Positions 8,503 to 15,290 of a DNA stretch of 42,680 nucleotides are shown here, in pieces (the first letter of the stretch is position 1; each line of letters starts with the position of its first letter). Both the position numbers and the translations under genes were made by a program. Origin of the DNA: Sphingopyxis sp. (lineage in GTDB: Bacteria > Pseudomonadota > Alphaproteobacteria > Sphingomonadales > Sphingomonadaceae); contig NZ_JAOZVW010000083.1 in assembly GCF_025869345.1 (NCBI RefSeq), forward strand, positions 1-42,680. The letters run 5' to 3'. The notes beneath the pieces were generated by a model. It saw only the letters and a list, made by a program, of their open reading frames with translations, searched no databases and had not been told where the DNA came from.

Positions 8503-8643
8503 CCCGTCATTCCCGCGAAAGCGGGAATCCCGCTATTTTTCTTTTTTTTCGCGCCTTTGCGCCTTTGCGTGGAACTCAAAAAAAATCTCACGCAAAGGCG
8601 CGAAGAAGAAAGCTGGATTCCCGCGTTCGCGGGAATGACGGGG
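8503..8643. repeat. Nested palindromic repeat, CGTCATTCCCGCGAAAGCGGG type
   Basis: This 141-bp compound inverted repeat has outer arms built on CGTCATTCCCGCG and CGCGGGAATGACG. Nested inside is an independent inverted repeat (CGCGCCTTTGCG against CGCAAAGGCGCG) around A-rich and T-rich centres. It looks like one palindrome family inserted inside another. It separates the HxlR operator region from the SDR gene. The left half of the same outer family recurs at 42630-42680. The rest of the 315-base gap from 8376 to 8690 shows no gene. Confidence 0.88.
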
Positions 8644-8690
8644 TCGGGACCCTCGATGAGATGCACCGAAGCAATCAAGGAACCATCCTC

Positions 8691-9434
8691 ATGAAAACCA
8701 CAGGCAACACCATCCTCCTTTCCGGCGGCGGCTCGGGCATCGGGCTCGCGCTCGCACAGCGCTGGCACGATGCGGGCAATGTCGTGATCGTCACCGGCCG
8801 CAACGCGGCGAAGCTGGATGCCGCGGTCGCGGGCCGCGTCAATTTGCACGCGAGGGTGCTCGACGTGACCGATCCCGCAGCGATCGCGGCCTTCGCGAAG
8901 GAGATCGTGGCGGACTTTCCGGCGCTCAACATATTGGTGAACAACGCCGGCGTGATGATGTACGAACAGGCGGACGCGAAGCGCGACCTGACCGACGCCG
9001 AGGCGACGGTCGTCACCAACATCCTCGGCCCGATCCGGCTGATCGACGCGCTGGTCGATCATCTGGCGGCGACGGCGGACAGCGCGATCGTCAACGTCAC
9101 CTCGGGCCTCGCCTTCGTGCCGCTGCCCAAGGCGCCGACCTATTCAGCGAGCAAGGCGGCGCTGCACAGCTATACGCAGGCGCTGCGCGTCCAGCTGGAG
9201 GGCATGGTCGAAGTGATCGAACTCGCGCCGCCCGCGGTCCGCACCGAATTGACGCCGGGGCAGTCGACGCGCGAGGCCTATATGCCGCTGGATGCTTTCG
9301 CCGACGAGGTAATGGCGTTGTTCGGGCAGACGCCGACGCCCGCGGAAATATTGGTGCAGAATGTCCTGCCGCTGCGCAATGCGGAAGCCGATGGCGCGGT
9401 GGCCGAGCGGCTGGCGTTTCTGAAGAACCTATAA
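8691..9434 (+). CDS. Short-chain dehydrogenase/reductase (DltE-like SDR)
   Basis: This is a cytosolic NAD(P)-dependent oxidoreductase of the classical SDR type. The cofactor loop is SGGGSGIGLALAQRW, NNAG is present (ILVNNAGVMM), and the catalytic residues are the Ser in NVTSGLAF and the Tyr/Lys in YSASKAAL. The length of 247 aa is typical. The start at 8691 follows AAGGA at a usable spacing. The substrate is unknown. Divergence from an HxlR gene suggests induction by a reactive or electrophilic compound, which is inference. A family-1 palindrome begins 14 bases after the stop. Confidence 0.9.
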   Translation: MKTTGNTILLSGGGSGIGLALAQRWHDAGNVVIVTGRNAAKLDAAVAGRVNLHARVLDVTDPAAIAAFAKEIVADFPALNILVNNAGVMMYEQADAKRDLTDAEATVVTNILGPIRLIDALVDHLAATADSAIVNVTSGLAFVPLPKAPTYSASKAALHSYTQALRVQLEGMVEVIELAPPAVRTELTPGQSTREAYMPLDAFADEVMALFGQTPTPAEILVQNVLPLRNAEADGAVAERLAFLKNL

Positions 9435-9448
9435 CCCCGTCCCCAGAT

Positions 9449-9531
9449 CGTCATTGCGAGCGCAGCGAAGCAATCCGGAGTCTCCTTGCACCGCCCTGGC
9501 TTGCTTCGTCGCTGCGCTCCTCGCAATGACG
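9449..9531. repeat. Family-1 palindromic repeat, copy 3 (divergent)
   Basis: This 83-bp inverted repeat is a diverged copy of the CGTCATTGCGAGCG family (right arm GTCGCTGCGCTCCTCGCAATGA). It begins 14 bases after the SDR stop and ends 49 bases before rlmN. Confidence 0.85.
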
Positions 9532-9580
9532 AGCGCGAGAATTGCGCTTTTCCCCCTTCCCGCCTATATGCGCGCGCATC

Positions 9581-10828
9581 ATGCAGATTCCCGGCCATAT
9601 CGACCCCGTGACCACGGGCACCGTTCCCCTGCGCGGGGGCAACCGTATCGACCTGGTCGGGCTGACCCGCGAGGCCATCGGCGGGGTGCTGGTCGAGGCG
9701 GGGCTCGACGCCAAGGCCGCGAAGCTGCGCGCGAAACAGATCTGGCACTGGATCTATCATCGCGGCGTCACCGATTTCGAGGCGATGACCGACATCGCCA
9801 AGGCAATGCGCCCGTGGCTGACCGACCGCTTCATCATCGGCCGCCCCACCGTGCGCGAGGCGCAAGTGTCGAACGACGGCACGCGCAAATGGCTGCTCGC
9901 CGCCGCCGATGGCCAGGAATATGAGATGGTCTTCATCCCCGATGCCGACCGGGGAACGCTGTGCGTGTCGAGCCAGGTCGGCTGCACCTTGAACTGCCGC
10001 TTCTGCCACACCGGCACGATGCGCCTCGTCCGCAACCTCGCGGCGGGGGAGATCGTCGGGCAGGTGCTGCTCGCGCGCGACGCGCTCGGCGAATGGCCCA
10101 AGGGGACGATGGCTGGCTTCGGCCCCGATCCCGAGGATGACGACGCCGACGAAGAGGGCAGCCACTACACCGCCGACGGCCGGATGCTCACCAACATCGT
10201 GATGATGGGGATGGGCGAGCCGCTGTATAATTTCGACGAGGTCAAGGGCGCGCTCAAGATCGTCATGGACGGCGACGGGCTCGCGCTGTCGAAACGCCGC
10301 ATTACCCTGTCGACGAGCGGGGTCGTGCCGATGATGGCGCGCGCGGGCGACGAGATCGGCGTCAACCTCGCGGTGTCGCTGCACGCGGTCAGCAAGGAGG
10401 TGCGCGACGAAATCGTGCCGCTCAACCGCAAATATGGCATCGAGGAATTGCTCGCGGCCTGCGCCGCCTATCCCGGCGCGAGCAACGCGCGGCGCATCAC
10501 CTTCGAATATGTGATGCTGAAGGACAAGAACGACAGCGACGACGATGCGCGCGAGCTCGTCCGGCTGATCAAGCATTATAATCTGCCCGCCAAGGTCAAT
10601 CTGATCCCGTTCAACCCCTGGCCCGGCGCGCCCTATGAATGTTCGTCGCCCGAGCGGGTGCGCGCGTTCAGCAGCCTGATCTTCAAGAGCGGGATTTCGG
10701 CCCCGGTCCGCACGCCGCGCGGGCGCGACATCATGGCCGCGTGCGGCCAGCTCAAGAGCGCGGCGACCAAGCCGACCCGCGCCGAACTCGACCGCATCGC
10801 CGAGGAAAAGCAGGCCGCGCTGGGCTGA
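9581..10828 (+). CDS. rlmN: 23S rRNA A2503 / tRNA A37 C2-methyltransferase
   Basis: RlmN is a radical SAM dual-specificity RNA methyltransferase acting on 23S rRNA A2503 and tRNA A37. The Fe-S cluster motif CTLNCRFC is at residues 135-142 counted from the ATG at 9581. The SAM-site segment [14 protein letters not shown] follows, and the methyl-carrying Cys lies in DIMAACGQL near the C terminus. An acidic insert ([11 protein letters not shown]) follows the cluster, as in other alphaproteobacterial homologues. The upstream ATG at 9542 is in frame but close to a repeat and gives an atypical N terminus; MQIPGHID is preferred. Confidence 0.96.
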   Translation: MQIPGHIDPVTTGTVPLRGGNRIDLVGLTREAIGGVLVEAGLDAKAAKLRAKQIWHWIYHRGVTDFEAMTDIAKAMRPWLTDRFIIGRPTVREAQVSNDGTRKWLLAAADGQEYEMVFIPDADRGTLCVSSQVGCTLNCRFCHTGTMRLVRNLAAGEIVGQVLLARDALGEWPKGTMAGFGPDPEDDDADEEGSHYTADGRMLTNIVMMGMGEPLYNFDEVKGALKIVMDGDGLALSKRRITLSTSGVVPMMARAGDEIGVNLAVSLHAVSKEVRDEIVPLNRKYGIEELLAACAAYPGASNARRITFEYVMLKDKNDSDDDARELVRLIKHYNLPAKVNLIPFNPWPGAPYECSSPERVRAFSSLIFKSGISAPVRTPRGRDIMAACGQLKSAATKPTRAELDRIAEEKQAALG

Positions 10829-10882
10829 CGTATCGGCTTAGGCCGTTTTCCGTCAAAGGGTGCCAACGGCCGCATACCTATG

Positions 10883-10904
10883 CTGTGTTGCAAAAACAAC
10901 ACAG
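10883..10904. promoter_or_regulatory. 8-bp inverted repeat upstream of an outer-membrane protein gene
   Basis: CTGTGTTG and CAACACAG flank CAAAAA, giving perfect 8-bp arms. It lies 55 bases after the rlmN stop and about 119 bases before the outer-membrane protein gene. No T-tract follows, so a simple terminator is unlikely; an operator or 5'-leader hairpin is possible. Confidence 0.4.
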
Positions 10905-11022
10905 GTAAGAAAATTGTCATATTCTGAACGATCCATTCATTGCAGCGACAGCCGCGAAGCCCATTTAGGGCCCGGGCCGCGACCCAAAGGGCGTGGTCCG
11001 AAGGAATGAAAAGGAAAAGATT

Positions 11023-11487
11023 ATGAAGAAGTTCGCAGTTGCTGCCGCTCTCCTCTCGGCTGCTGTCGCCACCACCCCCGCCCTGGCCGCCGACGGCGGC
11101 GAAGCCCGCGTCGAAGTGCGCGGCGGCTATGTCACCGGCAGCGGTCTTGACGACGCGACCCTCGGTGTTGCGGGCGGCTATGATTTCGACCTCGGCTCGA
11201 CGGCATTCGGCGGCGCCGAAATCGCCGGCGACAAGGTTCTGATCGACGGCGCCAAGGTCCAGTTCTCGGCCGGCGGCCGCGCGGGCGCTAAGATCGGCGT
11301 CAACGGCAAGCTCTATGCCAACGCCGGTTACACCTTCGGCCAGATCGACGATCCCTATGTCGGTGCCGGCTACCAGCACAAGCTGGGCCAGAACCTGTAC
11401 GGCAAGGTCGAGTATCGCCACCAGTTCCTCGGCAACAACGTCAACGACTTCGACACCTTCGCGGTCGGCCTCGGCTTCGCGTTCTGA
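11023..11487 (+). CDS. Small outer-membrane beta-barrel protein
   Basis: This is a predicted outer-membrane barrel of 154 aa with a signal peptide (KKFAVAAALLSAAVATTPALA). The mature part alternates polar and hydrophobic residues in strands such as LYANAGYTFGQI, VGAGYQHKLGQNLYGKVEYRHQF and DTFAVGLGFAF. It ends in Phe as outer-membrane proteins do. It resembles opacity/OmpA-like porin-family barrels, but the exact family is not certain. The Shine-Dalgarno AAAGGA precedes the ATG at 11023. A strong terminator follows at 11515, so the gene is probably monocistronic and well expressed. Confidence 0.8.
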   Translation: MKKFAVAAALLSAAVATTPALAADGGEARVEVRGGYVTGSGLDDATLGVAGGYDFDLGSTAFGGAEIAGDKVLIDGAKVQFSAGGRAGAKIGVNGKLYANAGYTFGQIDDPYVGAGYQHKLGQNLYGKVEYRHQFLGNNVNDFDTFAVGLGFAF

Positions 11488-11514
11488 TTCCTTCGGAACA
11501 GCGATATGACACGG

Positions 11515-11547
11515 AAAGGGGCGGCCCGCGGGTCGCCCCTTTTCTTT
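11515..11547 (+). terminator. Rho-independent terminator
   Basis: A 13-bp stem (AAAGGGGCGGCCC pairing with GGGTCGCCCCTTT, one G-U pair) with a 2-base tip is followed by TTTCTTTT. It starts 27 bases after the outer-membrane protein stop. Confidence 0.9.
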
Positions 11548-11588
11548 TGGGGAATGGCTGAGACCGCCTACCAGCCAACTTCTCTTAT

Positions 11589-11664
11589 CGTCATCCCGGA
11601 CTTGATCCGGGATCCATTAATCCGGCGCTGCGTGAAGGAATCCCGGATCAAGTCCGGGATGACG
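11589..11664. repeat. Palindromic repeat, CGTCATCCCGGACTTGATCC type, copy 1
   Basis: This 76-bp inverted repeat has arms CGTCATCCCGGACTTGATCC and the reverse complement GGATCAAGTCCGGGATGACG. It is the same family as the element inside sufC at 38813-38885. It lies between the terminator and ynfA. Confidence 0.9.
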
Positions 11665-11738
11665 AAGGAAGCGAACGCAACGCCCCACCTCAAGACACCC
11701 CTCTTCCCTTTCCCCTCCGCCCGCGCCACGGTGCGCGG

Positions 11739-12062
11739 ATGACCGCCTTCGCCTATATCGCCGCCGCACTGGCCGAGATCGCCGGATGCTTCGCCTTCTG
11801 GGCGTGGCTGCGGCTGGACAAGTCCGTCTGGTGGACGCTGCCGGGGCTGGCGTCGCTGGCGCTGTTCGCCTGGCTGCTGACGCTGGTCGATACCGATCAC
11901 GCCGGGCGCGCCTATGCCGCCTATGGCGGGGTCTATATCGTCGCGGCGCTGCTGTGGCTGTGGACGGTCGAGGGTGCGCGGCCCGACCGCTGGGATCTTA
12001 TCGGCGCCGCGATCTGTCTCGGCGGCGCGGCGATCATCCTGTTCGGCCCGCGCGGGGGCTGA
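11739..12062 (+). CDS. ynfA: YnfA/UPF0060-family small membrane protein
   Basis: This is a 107-aa protein with four hydrophobic helices of the UPF0060/YnfA family, related to small multidrug resistance proteins. Family hallmarks are [18 protein letters not shown] near the N terminus, [20 protein letters not shown] in the middle, and [16 protein letters not shown] at the C terminus. A transport role is suspected for the family, but no substrate can be assigned here. It ends 22 bases before the convergent thioredoxin-like gene. Confidence 0.92.
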   Translation: MTAFAYIAAALAEIAGCFAFWAWLRLDKSVWWTLPGLASLALFAWLLTLVDTDHAGRAYAAYGGVYIVAALLWLWTVEGARPDRWDLIGAAICLGGAAIILFGPRGG

Positions 12063-12084
12063 TGATCCCGCGCGGCGCCGGCTT

Positions 12085-12321
12085 CTATTTGAGCGCGTCG
12101 AGCGAAGCGCCGAAATTGATGTGATAGGGCTGACCGCCGAGCACGAGCGCGGGCACCGACTGGACGCCCGCGGCCTCGGCTTCGGCGACGCGGCCGGGAT
12201 TTTCGCCGAGATGCACGCTCTCGACGGCATAGCGCGCGGGGTCGATCGCTTCGGCGACCGCCTGTTCGGCATCGACGCAAACGCCGCAACCGGCGTGATA
12301 GAAAATCGCTTTCCGGGTCAT
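12085..12321 (-). CDS. Thioredoxin/glutaredoxin-like protein with CGVC motif
   Basis: This is a 78-aa thioredoxin-fold protein. The N-terminal strand and redox motif read KAIFYHAGCGVCVDAEQAV, with the CxxC at residues 12-15. A cis-Pro-type segment VQSVPALVLGGQPYHINFG follows, typical of glutaredoxin-like folds. The start at 12321 has a strong Shine-Dalgarno (AAGGAG) on the minus strand. It faces a MarR gene across a gap that carries two inverted ATGGTA-type sites, so it is probably a target of that regulator (inference). Confidence 0.85.
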   Translation of the reverse strand: MTRKAIFYHAGCGVCVDAEQAVAEAIDPARYAVESVHLGENPGRVAEAEAAGVQSVPALVLGGQPYHINFGASLDALK

Positions 12322-12346
12322 CGTTCTTCTCCTTCGATCGATCGCA

Positions 12347-12419
12347 ATGGTAGCGACTCGATACAAATCATATGCCACCCGCAATATGGGTTGAGCAAAT
12401 GGTTTTTAGTCGATACCAT
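12347..12419. promoter_or_regulatory. Candidate MarR operators in the divergent gap
   Basis: ATGGTAGCGACT at 12347-12358 and AGTCGATACCAT at 12408-12419 form an inverted pair matching at 11 of 12 positions. A TCGATAC core also recurs at 12358-12364 and 12410-12416. The sites lie between the thioredoxin-like gene and the MarR gene, one near each start, which suits divergent repression by MarR. Confidence 0.45.
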
Positions 12420-12425
12420 CCGCAC

Positions 12426-12977
12426 ATGACCGACCGGCTATCCGATCTGCTGACTCGCACCGCGCGGCTGATCGCGGGGGACGGCTATTGGGCGGGATTG
12501 AAGCCGGCCCAGTGGCAGGCCTTGCGCTATCTGGCGGCCGCCAATCGCTTTTCCCGCACCCCCGGCGCGCTGACCGCATGGCTGGGCCAGACCAAAGGGA
12601 CGGTGTCGCAGACGGTCGCCGCGCTCGAACGCAAGGGGCTGGTCGAACGCTCGGAGGATCGGGACGACCGCCGTCTCGTCCGGCTGGCGCTGACCCCGGC
12701 GGGACGCGCGCGGCTGGCCGAAGCCCCCGAAACGGTCGCCGATGCGATGACCGCCGGCCTGACCGGTGACGAGCGCGCCGCGATCGAGCCGCTGCTGGCA
12801 CGAATGCTGACCGAACATCTGGCGCAGCGCGGCTATCGTCCGTTCGGCCTGTGCGCCGAGTGCCGCCATTTCATCCGCGATGCTGCGGACGGCGCGCCCC
12901 ATCGGTGCGGCCTGCTGGCGCTGCCGCTGTCGGCCGAGGATGCGGGCGCGATCTGTATCGAGCAGGAGGCGGCATGA
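12426..12977 (+). CDS. MarR-family regulator with C-terminal Cys cluster
   Basis: This is a winged-helix regulator of 183 aa. The MarR core is visible at about residues 30-100: SRTPGALTAWLGQTKGTVSQ, then ALERKGLVERSEDRDDRRLV with the typical DxRxx wing. Unusually for MarR, the C terminus holds four Cys residues and a His in the pattern CAECRHF, HRCGLLALPL and AGAICIE. That arrangement could bind Zn or an Fe-S cluster. The start at 12426 is assumed. The stop overlaps the MOSC gene start by ATGA, so the two are translationally coupled. Confidence 0.88.
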   Translation: MTDRLSDLLTRTARLIAGDGYWAGLKPAQWQALRYLAAANRFSRTPGALTAWLGQTKGTVSQTVAALERKGLVERSEDRDDRRLVRLALTPAGRARLAEAPETVADAMTAGLTGDERAAIEPLLARMLTEHLAQRGYRPFGLCAECRHFIRDAADGAPHRCGLLALPLSAEDAGAICIEQEAA

Positions 12978-13615
12978 GCATCGCGATCGACGCGGTTCTG
13001 ACCGGCAAGGCGCGCGCCTTTCGCGGCGAGGAGGCGAGCGCGATCGGCAAGACGCCGTTCGCGGGCGCACGCGCCGTCCGCCGCCTCGGCGTCGACGGCG
13101 ACGAGCAGGCCGACCTGACCGTCCACGGCGGGGTCGACAAGGCGATCCATCATTATCCGCGCGATCATTATGGCTGGTGGGCGGAAGCGCTGGGCGGTCA
13201 CGCGCTGCTGACGGCACCGGGCGCGTTCGGGGAGAATATCTCGACCGAAGGGCTGGTCGAAAGCGGCCTTTGCATCGGCGACCGCTTCCGCCTCGGCACC
13301 GCGCTGGTCGAGGTCAGCCAGGGGCGCCAGCCATGCTGGAAGCTGGGGCATCGCTTCGGAATCGCCAGCGTCCCCGCGACGGTAGTGACGACCGGGCGCA
13401 GCGGCTGGTATTACCGGGTGATCGAGGAGGGCGCGGTCGCGGCGGGCGATGCGCTCGACCTGATCGAACGGCCGCTGCCCGAGTGGAGCGTCGAGCGGGT
13501 CTTCCGGCTGCTGATCGGCGGCGCGGGCAAGCGCGAGCCGGAGGCGCTGAGGGAACTGGCCGCGATGGAAGCGCTGGCGACGACATGGCGGGCGCGGGCG
13601 GCGAAGCTCATCTGA
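12974..13615 (+). CDS. MOSC-domain protein (YiiM-like)
   Basis: This has a MOSC domain as in molybdenum-cofactor sulfurase C-terminal proteins and E. coli YiiM. YiiM helps to detoxify N-hydroxylated base analogues and other N-hydroxyl compounds, using Moco and an electron donor. Readable landmarks are LGVDGDEQADLTVHGGVDKAIHHYP (about residues 37-61), GAFGENISTEGL, CIGDRFRLGTALVEVSQGRQPCWKL with the conserved Cys, and a C-terminal helical part typical of the 3-alpha domain. The length of 213 aa matches. It is coupled to the MarR gene. A family-1 palindrome starts 5 bases after the stop. Confidence 0.9.
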   Translation: MSIAIDAVLTGKARAFRGEEASAIGKTPFAGARAVRRLGVDGDEQADLTVHGGVDKAIHHYPRDHYGWWAEALGGHALLTAPGAFGENISTEGLVESGLCIGDRFRLGTALVEVSQGRQPCWKLGHRFGIASVPATVVTTGRSGWYYRVIEEGAVAAGDALDLIERPLPEWSVERVFRLLIGGAGKREPEALRELAAMEALATTWRARAAKLI

Positions 13616-13620
13616 TTTCT

Positions 13621-13697
13621 CGTCATTGCGAGCGAAGCGAAGCAATCCAGAGCGGTTTATGCCTACTCTGGATTGCTTCGCTTCGCTCGCAATGACG
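13621..13697. repeat. Family-1 palindromic repeat, copy 4
   Basis: This 77-bp inverted repeat has the same arms as the copies at 2013 and 3844. It sits between convergent stops, 5 bases from the MOSC gene and 3 bases from the tesA-like gene. Confidence 0.9.
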
Positions 13698-13700
13698 AAG

Positions 13701-14414
13701 TTATTTCGCGTTCGGCAGCGCATCCTCGACCAGCGGGGCCAGTCCCGCGGCCACGATCTTCACCCCTTCGGCATTGGGATGGATGTGATCGCCGAGCATC
13801 AGTTCGGGCTTTCCCACCACATTGTCGAGGATGAAGGGATAGAGGCTGGTTCCATATTTGGTCGCAAGTTCGGGATAGATCGGATTGAATTTCCTTGCAT
13901 AATCCGGCCCCATGTTCGGCGCCGCGACCATGCCGGTGAGCACCACCGGGATACCGCGCTTCTTCAGTTCAGCGAGCATCGCGTCGAGGTTGCCGCGCGT
14001 CTGCGCCGCGTCGATCCCGCGCAGCATGTCGTTGCCGCCGAGCCCGAGCAGGACGAGCGCGGGCTTCGTCTTCGCATTATCGAGCACATAGGCCAGCCGC
14101 TGGCGCCCCGCCGCGCTGGTGTCGCCCGAAACCCCGGCGTTCTGGACCCGCGCGACGACGCCGTCGGCGGCCAGCGCCGCCTGCAATTGCGGCGCGAGCC
14201 CTTCCTTCGGGCCAAGCTGATAGCCGGCATAGAGGCTGTCGCCGAAGGCGACGATCAACGGAGCGTTCGCCGGGATCGCCGCCGCTTTTGCCTCACCGGC
14301 CTTGTCCTTCGCCGGCGCGGCGGGCACCTCGGCCGAACCGCAGGCGGCGAGCGGTTGGCAAAGCGCGATTACGCAACCATATATCAAGGCAGAACGCCAT
14401 CCGGCCGTTTTCAT
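13701..14414 (-). CDS. tesA: TesA-like SGNH arylesterase/lysophospholipase lipoprotein
   Basis: This is a GDSL/SGNH hydrolase related to TesA (thioesterase I/protease I/lysophospholipase). All four blocks are present: FGDSLYAGYQL with the nucleophile Ser, NAGVSGDTSAAG with the Gly, GLGGNDMLRG with the Asn, and GDHIHPNAEG with the Asp/His pair. The N terminus has a hydrophobic stretch ending in a lipobox-like LAAC, so it is probably a lipoprotein rather than free in the periplasm. It diverges from ybbA-ybbP, which matches the E. coli tesA-ybbA-ybbP arrangement. The start at 14414 follows AAGGAG. Confidence 0.92.
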   Translation of the reverse strand: MKTAGWRSALIYGCVIALCQPLAACGSAEVPAAPAKDKAGEAKAAAIPANAPLIVAFGDSLYAGYQLGPKEGLAPQLQAALAADGVVARVQNAGVSGDTSAAGRQRLAYVLDNAKTKPALVLLGLGGNDMLRGIDAAQTRGNLDAMLAELKKRGIPVVLTGMVAAPNMGPDYARKFNPIYPELATKYGTSLYPFILDNVVGKPELMLGDHIHPNAEGVKIVAAGLAPLVEDALPNAK

Positions 14415-14431
14415 GTCCAAAGGGCTCCTTC

Positions 14432-15130
14432 TTGATCGACGTCTCACGCGCTTCGCCCGATCTGGCAATCGCTGCCCACAATGTGACGCTGACGCTGGGG
14501 AGCGACAAGGCCCCGGTCGAAATTTTGCGCGGGGTCGATCTGGAGGTCGCGGCGGGCACGTCGGTCGCGCTGCTCGGGCCGTCGGGGTCGGGGAAAAGCT
14601 CGCTGATGGCGGTGCTCGCCGGGCTCGAACGCGCGGGCGGCGGGACGATCCGCGTCGCGGGGCTGGATTTCGGCGCGATGGACGAGGATGCGCTGGCGCG
14701 GGCGCGGCGCGGGCGGATCGGCATCGTGCTGCAGGCGTTTCACCTGCTGCCGACGATGACCGCGCTCGAAAATGTCGCGGTGCCGCTCGAACTGGCGGGA
14801 ATCGCCGATCCGTTCGGCAAGGCGCGCGCCGAACTCGAAGCGGTCGGGCTCGGGCATCGCCTGACCCATTATCCCGCGCAGCTTTCGGGCGGCGAGCAGC
14901 AGCGCGTCGCGATCGCCCGCGCGATGGCGAGCGCGCCCGCGATCATCTTCGCCGACGAGCCGACGGGCAATCTCGACACCGCGACGGGGCAGTCGATCAT
15001 CGACCTGATCTTCGCGCGCCGCGCCGCGCTGGGCGCGACCCTGCTGATCATCACCCACGATCCCGAACTGGCCGAACATTGCGACCGCGTGGTCGTGATG
15101 CACGACGGGCGGATCGAGGAACGCGCGTGA
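14432..15130 (+). CDS. ybbA: ABC transporter ATPase (YbbA/LolD type)
   Basis: This is a cytosolic ATPase subunit of a MacB/LolD-like ABC system. Walker A is GPSGSGKSS, the Q-loop is near IGIVLQAFHLLP, the signature is LSGGEQQR, Walker B is AIIFADEPTGNLD, and the switch His is in IITHDPELAEHC. I placed the start at the TTG at 14432, preceded by AAAGGG at 14419-14424, because it gives a normal N terminus (IDVSRASPDLAIAAHNV). No in-frame ATG lies nearby. The tesA-like gene diverges only 17 bases away, so the promoters must overlap. It partners the permease downstream. Confidence 0.9.
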   Translation: MIDVSRASPDLAIAAHNVTLTLGSDKAPVEILRGVDLEVAAGTSVALLGPSGSGKSSLMAVLAGLERAGGGTIRVAGLDFGAMDEDALARARRGRIGIVLQAFHLLPTMTALENVAVPLELAGIADPFGKARAELEAVGLGHRLTHYPAQLSGGEQQRVAIARAMASAPAIIFADEPTGNLDTATGQSIIDLIFARRAALGATLLIITHDPELAEHCDRVVVMHDGRIEERA

Positions 15131-15143
15131 GGGGCGGCGCACG

Positions 15144-15287
15144 ATCCTCCCCCAGCGGGGGAGGGGGACCACCCGAAGGGTGGTGGAGGGGCATGTGCCT
15201 CCCGACGCTTTCATCCGGCAAAGCACAGACCTGCCCGTGCCCCTCCACCATGCTTCGCATGGTCCCCCTCCCCGTGCCGGGGAGGAT
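15144..15287. repeat. Palindromic repeat, ATCCTCCCC...GGGGAGGAT type, copy 1
   Basis: This 144-bp inverted repeat lies between ybbA and ybbP. It begins ATCCTCCCCC and ends GGGGAGGAT, with a second inner pair around GGTGGAGGGGCA and TGCCCCTCCACC. The same family forms the 5' end of sufS at 40310-40450. Its last bases, GGGGAGGA, are placed as the Shine-Dalgarno of ybbP. Confidence 0.9.
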
Positions 15288-15290
15288 CTG

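Noticed and set aside
8503..8643. CRISPR-like or IS end
   Set aside because: There is no regular array of repeats and spacers, no transposase and no target duplication that I can see; it is a single nested palindrome.
15180..15290. Longer start for the YbbP permease inside the repeat
   Set aside because: The 37 extra residues come from the palindrome, and the ATG at 15291 has the GGGGAGGA site and gives a normal N terminus.
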